From: Burkholderiales bacterium
GTDB taxonomy: Bacteria; Pseudomonadota; Gammaproteobacteria; Burkholderiales; Burkholderiaceae
Length of the DNA: 18,462 nt
NCBI GenBank assembly: GCA_947372535.1
Contig: CANBUA010000068.1
Span: forward strand, 1-18,462
Reading direction: 5' to 3'
How positions within the stretch are numbered: the first letter of the stretch is position 1; each line of letters begins with the position of its first letter. The translations under genes and the position numbers were made by a program. Under the pieces are notes generated by a model. It ran no database searches. It was given only the letters and a program-made list of their open reading frames with translations, and was not told where the DNA came from. Positions 15,518-18,462 of the stretch are shown piece after piece.

Positions 15518-17188
15518 ATGTTCACCGATTGTTTCCTGGCCCGCCTGCTGATGGCCACGCTGATCTGCGTGAGTGCGCCCGCCATGGCGGCCACCTGCAC
15601 AGACCAGGTCAACCCCGACTCGCCCTTGCTGAGCCAGGGTTTTGCCTTCAACCCCCACAACACGCGCCAACAGGCCTCGCGCATCAATGCCGACAATGTG
15701 GCCAGCCTGAGACTGGCCCATGTGCACGTGGCCGACGGCGCCACCGACAAAAAGGGCGCGCCGGCCGTGACCGAGCAGGCGGTGTTCTTCTCCGAAGGCC
15801 GTGACCTGGTGGCCGCCAACCGCGACAGCGGCTGCATCTACTGGCGCTACACCGGCATCAACCGCACGCTGCTGGGCACGCTGGGCAACCACATCCGCTC
15901 CTCGTCCATCGTGTTTCTGCCGCCGGTGGGTGATCGGCCGCCTATGGTGTTCGGGGGTGATTTCTTCGGCAACCTGTATGCGGTGCATGCGGTCACCGGC
16001 AAGCTGATCTGGCGCGATTTCGTGGGCACCGACAGCAGCCGCCACATGGTGACCGGCGCGCCACTGGTGCACCAGGGCACGCTGTATGTGCCGGTGGCCA
16101 GCAAGGAAGTGGTCACCGCGGTGGTGAACATCTTCACCAAGTGCTGCCAGTCGCACGGCTTGCTGCAGGCGCTGGATCCCTACACCGGACAGGTGAAGTG
16201 GACGTACCACACCGCCACGCCCGATGCCCAGGGCCAGCTGGCCAGCGGCATGAGCCTGTGGGGCGCACCGCTGATCGACGAGGCCAACAAGCAGATCGTG
16301 ATCGGCACCGGCCAGAACTTTGCGCCGCCTTACAGCGCGCGCGCCAACGCCATCATCGCCCTGGATCTGGCCACCGGCAAAGAGAAATGGGTGTTCCAGG
16401 CCGTGAAGAACGATGCCTGGACCTTCGCCTGTGTGGCACCGCGCGGGCTGGACAGCGCCTGCAAGTTCACCCCGGGCGGCGATTTCGATTTCGGGGCACC
16501 GCCCATGCTGGTCAACTTGATGTCGGGCGAGCGGGCCATCCTGGCCGGCGGCAAGAACGGTACGGTGTATTCGCTCAACCCGGGCACGGGCGCCGTGAAC
16601 TGGCAGACGAAGCTGGGAGTGGGCGGCGCCCTGGGCGGCATCCACTGGGGCATGGCGGCAGATCAGCGCCGTGTGTACGCGGCCGTGGCCGACCTGACGA
16701 TCAAGAAAATCACCTCGCTGGGCGGCAGCGGTGGCCTGTCGTTTCCTGCCCTGCTGGGCCGCAACACGGCGCCCTCGCCTGGCGCCACCCCTGGCATCTA
16801 TGCGCTGGACTTGATGACTGGCAAGGTGATGTGGGAGCGGCACGACCGCCACGACTACCAGGGCCAGACCTACGACACGATCTATTCGGCTGCACTGTCA
16901 CTGAGCAACGACGTGCTGCTGGCCGGCAACTTGAGCGGTGAACTTCGGGCCTTGCGCGCCAGCACGGGCGAGTTGCTGTGGTCGTTCAACACTGCAGTGG
17001 CCACCCAGGACGTGAATAACGGCAAGGCGGGCAAGGGCGGCACCATCGATTCGGTGGGCCCGGTGCCGGCAGGCGGCGACCTGTTGATCAACTCGGGCTA
17101 CAGCACCTTTGGCGGGCCCACGGCCTGGCATGCGGGGCCGGGCAACAGCCTGTTCGTGCTTCGCCTGCCGGCCGATCAGGCCCCGTGA
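15518..17188 (+). CDS. Exported quinoprotein (PQQ-dependent dehydrogenase-like) beta-propeller
   Basis: A 556-residue protein with a signal peptide at 1-24 (RLLMATLICVSAPAMA). The mature protein is a beta-propeller of PQQ-type blades; at least six W-motifs are visible: AVHAVTGKLIW (155-165), ALDPYTGQVKW, ALDLATGKEKW, SLNPGTGAVNW, ALDLMTGKVMW and ALRASTGELLW (478-488), plus a weaker one near 100-109. A vicinal pair Cys209-Cys210 recalls the disulfide that stacks on PQQ in quinoprotein alcohol and polyvinyl alcohol dehydrogenases. No heme-binding CxxCH and no second domain are present, so electrons would go to a separate carrier. It would act in the periplasm; substrate unknown. The ATG at 15518 has TGGAG eight bases upstream; an earlier in-frame start at 15461 would bury the signal peptide. 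No related gene is adjacent. Confidence 0.85.
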   Translation: MFTDCFLARLLMATLICVSAPAMAATCTDQVNPDSPLLSQGFAFNPHNTRQQASRINADNVASLRLAHVHVADGATDKKGAPAVTEQAVFFSEGRDLVAANRDSGCIYWRYTGINRTLLGTLGNHIRSSSIVFLPPVGDRPPMVFGGDFFGNLYAVHAVTGKLIWRDFVGTDSSRHMVTGAPLVHQGTLYVPVASKEVVTAVVNIFTKCCQSHGLLQALDPYTGQVKWTYHTATPDAQGQLASGMSLWGAPLIDEANKQIVIGTGQNFAPPYSARANAIIALDLATGKEKWVFQAVKNDAWTFACVAPRGLDSACKFTPGGDFDFGAPPMLVNLMSGERAILAGGKNGTVYSLNPGTGAVNWQTKLGVGGALGGIHWGMAADQRRVYAAVADLTIKKITSLGGSGGLSFPALLGRNTAPSPGATPGIYALDLMTGKVMWERHDRHDYQGQTYDTIYSAALSLSNDVLLAGNLSGELRALRASTGELLWSFNTAVATQDVNNGKAGKGGTIDSVGPVPAGGDLLINSGYSTFGGPTAWHAGPGNSLFVLRLPADQAP

Positions 17189-17231
17189 TCCGGCTGGATC
17201 GAGGAGATCGGGCACACGGCCCGCACAGCGA

Positions 17232-17327
17232 TCAGGCGGCGCGCAACAAGCCTGCGCTGGCCGCCTCGGCTTCGCGGCGCAAGAGTGCGGCCTTGCGCGC
17301 CACGCCCCAGCGGTAGCCCGTGACCAT
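17232..17327 (-). pseudogene. Amputated C-terminus of an Ada/MGMT-type DNA methyltransferase
   Basis: The minus strand encodes VTGYRWGVARKAALLRREAE (about 17265-17324) plus ten more residues to a TGA at 17232. This matches the C-terminal end of Ada and other O6-alkylguanine-DNA alkyltransferases, where 'LSGYRWGxxRKxxLLxREA' closes the protein. The catalytic PCHR motif, normally about 13-20 residues before, and everything else are missing; upstream of 17327 the reading frame becomes unrelated. The intact gene has been lost by a break at about 17325, and the frameshifted plus-strand gene begins at the same point. Confidence 0.65.
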
Positions 17328-17894
17328 GACCCAGCAGCCACCACACACCGCCTCCGAGTCCCCGCCAACGTCCGCTGAGGCCATCCAATGGGCCGAACAG
17401 TGGCTGTCCCCTGAGCAGATCCCGCGCACCGAGACCTTGCAGGTTCGGCACAAGCTGGACGCTGGGTCCATCCGCCCGTACCGGGACATGACTCGGGCAG
17501 TCAAGGTGCCGCTGCCGAGTCGTCATTCGACTTCAAGGAACTGGATGCGGATGACTTCGCAGCGCTCGTGCACCTCGGCACATTCGACGCCTTGGAGGCT
17601 GTGATTCTGTTGGCGGCGAGGGGCGATGCCATCGCCTCTCACGAGCTCAAAAACAGCGCCCAGTCTGCGTACCACAAGCTGTCGCCTGCCGCCTTATCAA
17701 AGCTGCCCGAGTTCGACGGCCGCCGGGGCGCAGACGGGGTGTTCACGGCCATCGACGTGAGTTGCAAGCACTGGGCGTACCCGACGACCCATCGTCGACT
17801 TGAAATCGTGATATTCACGAAGGCGTACGTCAGGCTCCCGCAGGAGGGACACCCATTGGTCTCGACTCCCGACGACGATCAAACGGAAACGTGA
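17326..17894 (+). pseudogene. Unknown gene broken by a frameshift
   Basis: Two frames appear to be pieces of one gene. The first runs from ATG 17326 (or GTG 17320) and reads MTQQPPHTASES... then AIQWAEQWLSPEQIPRTETLQVRHKLDAG, remaining sensible until about 17490. The second is open from 17415, becomes protein-like from about 17490 (SSFDFKELDADDFAALVHLG) and ends at 17894, with SAQSAYHKLSPAALSKLPEF and AIDVSCKHWAYPTTHRRLEIVIFTKAYV. A one-base loss near 17490 would join them into about 190 residues. The second frame has no good start of its own except GTG 17568. I do not recognise the protein; the first part faintly recalls ParB-like N-termini. Two separate short genes, or a sequencing error, are the alternatives. 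Confidence 0.45.
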
Positions 17895-18031
17895 TCGGGA
17901 ACGCTCTGGAGTCGTCCCGGTCTTGCCTATCCGTTGCCACTCGCTTGCCGCTGTGGTCATGCGCCCACAATCCTGAGCACTTTTCAGATGGGCGGGGCGA
18001 ATGGCATGGCGAGCTTTTGAGGTGGGCCATA

Positions 18032-18076
18032 AAGACAAAAAACCCCAAGCGAATCAATCACTTGGGGTTTGGTCTT
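18032..18076 (-). terminator. Strong intrinsic terminator (minus strand)
   Basis: AAACCCCAAG (18040-18049) pairs exactly with CTTGGGGTTT (18061-18070) around an 11-base loop, and AAGAC (18032-18036) pairs with GTCTT (18072-18076) outside it. Read on the minus strand the stem is followed by TTTTTTG, a proper U-tract, so it ends minus-strand transcription, most likely from the chemoreceptor gene at 18273. The 17895-18272 stretch around it holds no gene and no tRNA that I could fold. Confidence 0.8.
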
Positions 18077-18272
18077 GGCGAGGGCGTCATGCGAACCGCC
18101 TTGCTATACCTTGCTTGGCGGGAGATTCCGTGAATTCGTACCCCCATACGCCCCCCAGCCAGCTCGGATGCCGGTGAACGCCATGAGCCTGGAAGACTTC
18201 TAAATCTCTATCGGCTGCACTTGGCCCTGAGCTAAGCGCTCAAAAATTCACGGGAAACCTCAATGGCCAGGC

Positions 18273-18462
18273 TCAGGCCAACTTGAACGCCGATACGGCA
18301 CTGACCAGTTCGCCAGCCCGCATGCGCATACTCTCAGCGGCTGCCGCAGATTGCTCAACCAAGGCTGCGTTTTGTTGCGTCATCTGCTCCAACTCACTGA
18401 CGGCACCATTGACTTGCCCGATGCCCGCAGACTGCTCGGTCATGGAAGCATTGATGTCACCG
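18273..18462 (-). CDS. Methyl-accepting chemotaxis protein, C-terminal part
   Basis: Sixty-two residues plus a TGA stop are in the window; the gene continues past the right edge. The sequence is the end of a chemoreceptor signalling domain: [43 protein letters not shown], then a short tail AVSAFKLA without a receptor-tether pentapeptide. It closely resembles the end of the receptor at 12776-14320 ([19 protein letters not shown]...VSVFKLV), so both belong to the same group of receptors. A minus-strand terminator stands about 200 bases downstream. Sensor domain and ligand lie outside the window. Confidence 0.93.
   Translation of the reverse strand, partial: GDINASMTEQSAGIGQVNGAVSELEQMTQQNAALVEQSAAAAESMRMRAGELVSAVSAFKLA

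Noticed and set aside
15362..16852. Long antisense frame opposite the quinoprotein gene
   Set aside because: The sense frame has a signal peptide and repeated blade motifs; the antisense frame has none.
18080..18250. Possible tRNA or tmRNA end near the strong hairpin
   Set aside because: No cloverleaf or TTCGA arm could be folded on either strand.
1..18462. CRISPR arrays, insertion sequences with terminal repeats, rRNA
   Set aside because: No regular direct-repeat array, transposase or rRNA-like sequence was seen.

Overview
The window is high-GC DNA with dense, closely packed genes. A PHA (polyhydroxyalkanoate) cluster, several chemotaxis receptors and betaproteobacterial-looking protein sequences suggest a member of the Burkholderiales (Leptothrix/Sphaerotilus/Rubrivivax/Comamonadaceae-like). 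This is an inference from gene content and protein style, with no database match made.

Layout. Positions 1-2070 hold the start of a ferritin-like gene (minus strand), a small unknown gene translationally coupled to a trypsin-like serine protease without a signal peptide, and a convergent unknown helical protein. Positions 2502-7420 are a PHA-type operon: SCP2-like thiolase, a 104-residue orphan protein with an internal repeat, an HSD10-like short-chain dehydrogenase, a class I-type PHA synthase (Cys-Asp-His triad) and a phasin. The phasin has its own putative promoter overlapped by a perfect inverted repeat. A convergent Tat/lipoprotein-type nitroreductase homologue follows (7421-8518).

Positions 8735-12282 hold the least familiar unit. 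A 648-residue protein with an unrecognised N-terminal two thirds and a PhoU-like C-terminal helical domain overlaps by ATGA the start of a pyruvate phosphate dikinase-like protein. That second protein keeps the ATP-grasp and phospho-histidine domains but lacks the C-terminal PEP/pyruvate barrel. The pair looks like a split phosphotransfer system whose acceptor is unknown.

Positions 12330-14880 (minus strand) hold a small unknown gene and a two-gene chemosensory operon: a secreted Cache-like sensor protein followed by a methyl-accepting chemotaxis protein. From about 15180 to 18070 the region looks worn. A quinoprotein dehydrogenase-like beta-propeller gene (15518-17188) lies between a decayed hemolysin III-family remnant and the amputated C-terminus of an Ada/MGMT-type DNA repair methyltransferase. 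A frameshifted unknown gene starts at the break in the latter. The window ends with a strong minus-strand terminator and the C-terminus of a second chemotaxis receptor.

Function together: the central operon would make 3-hydroxyacyl-CoA (thiolase, dehydrogenase), polymerise it (PHA synthase) and coat the granule (phasin). The other loci concern sensing, redox and phosphotransfer and have no clear link to it. All functional calls rest on motif recognition by eye.
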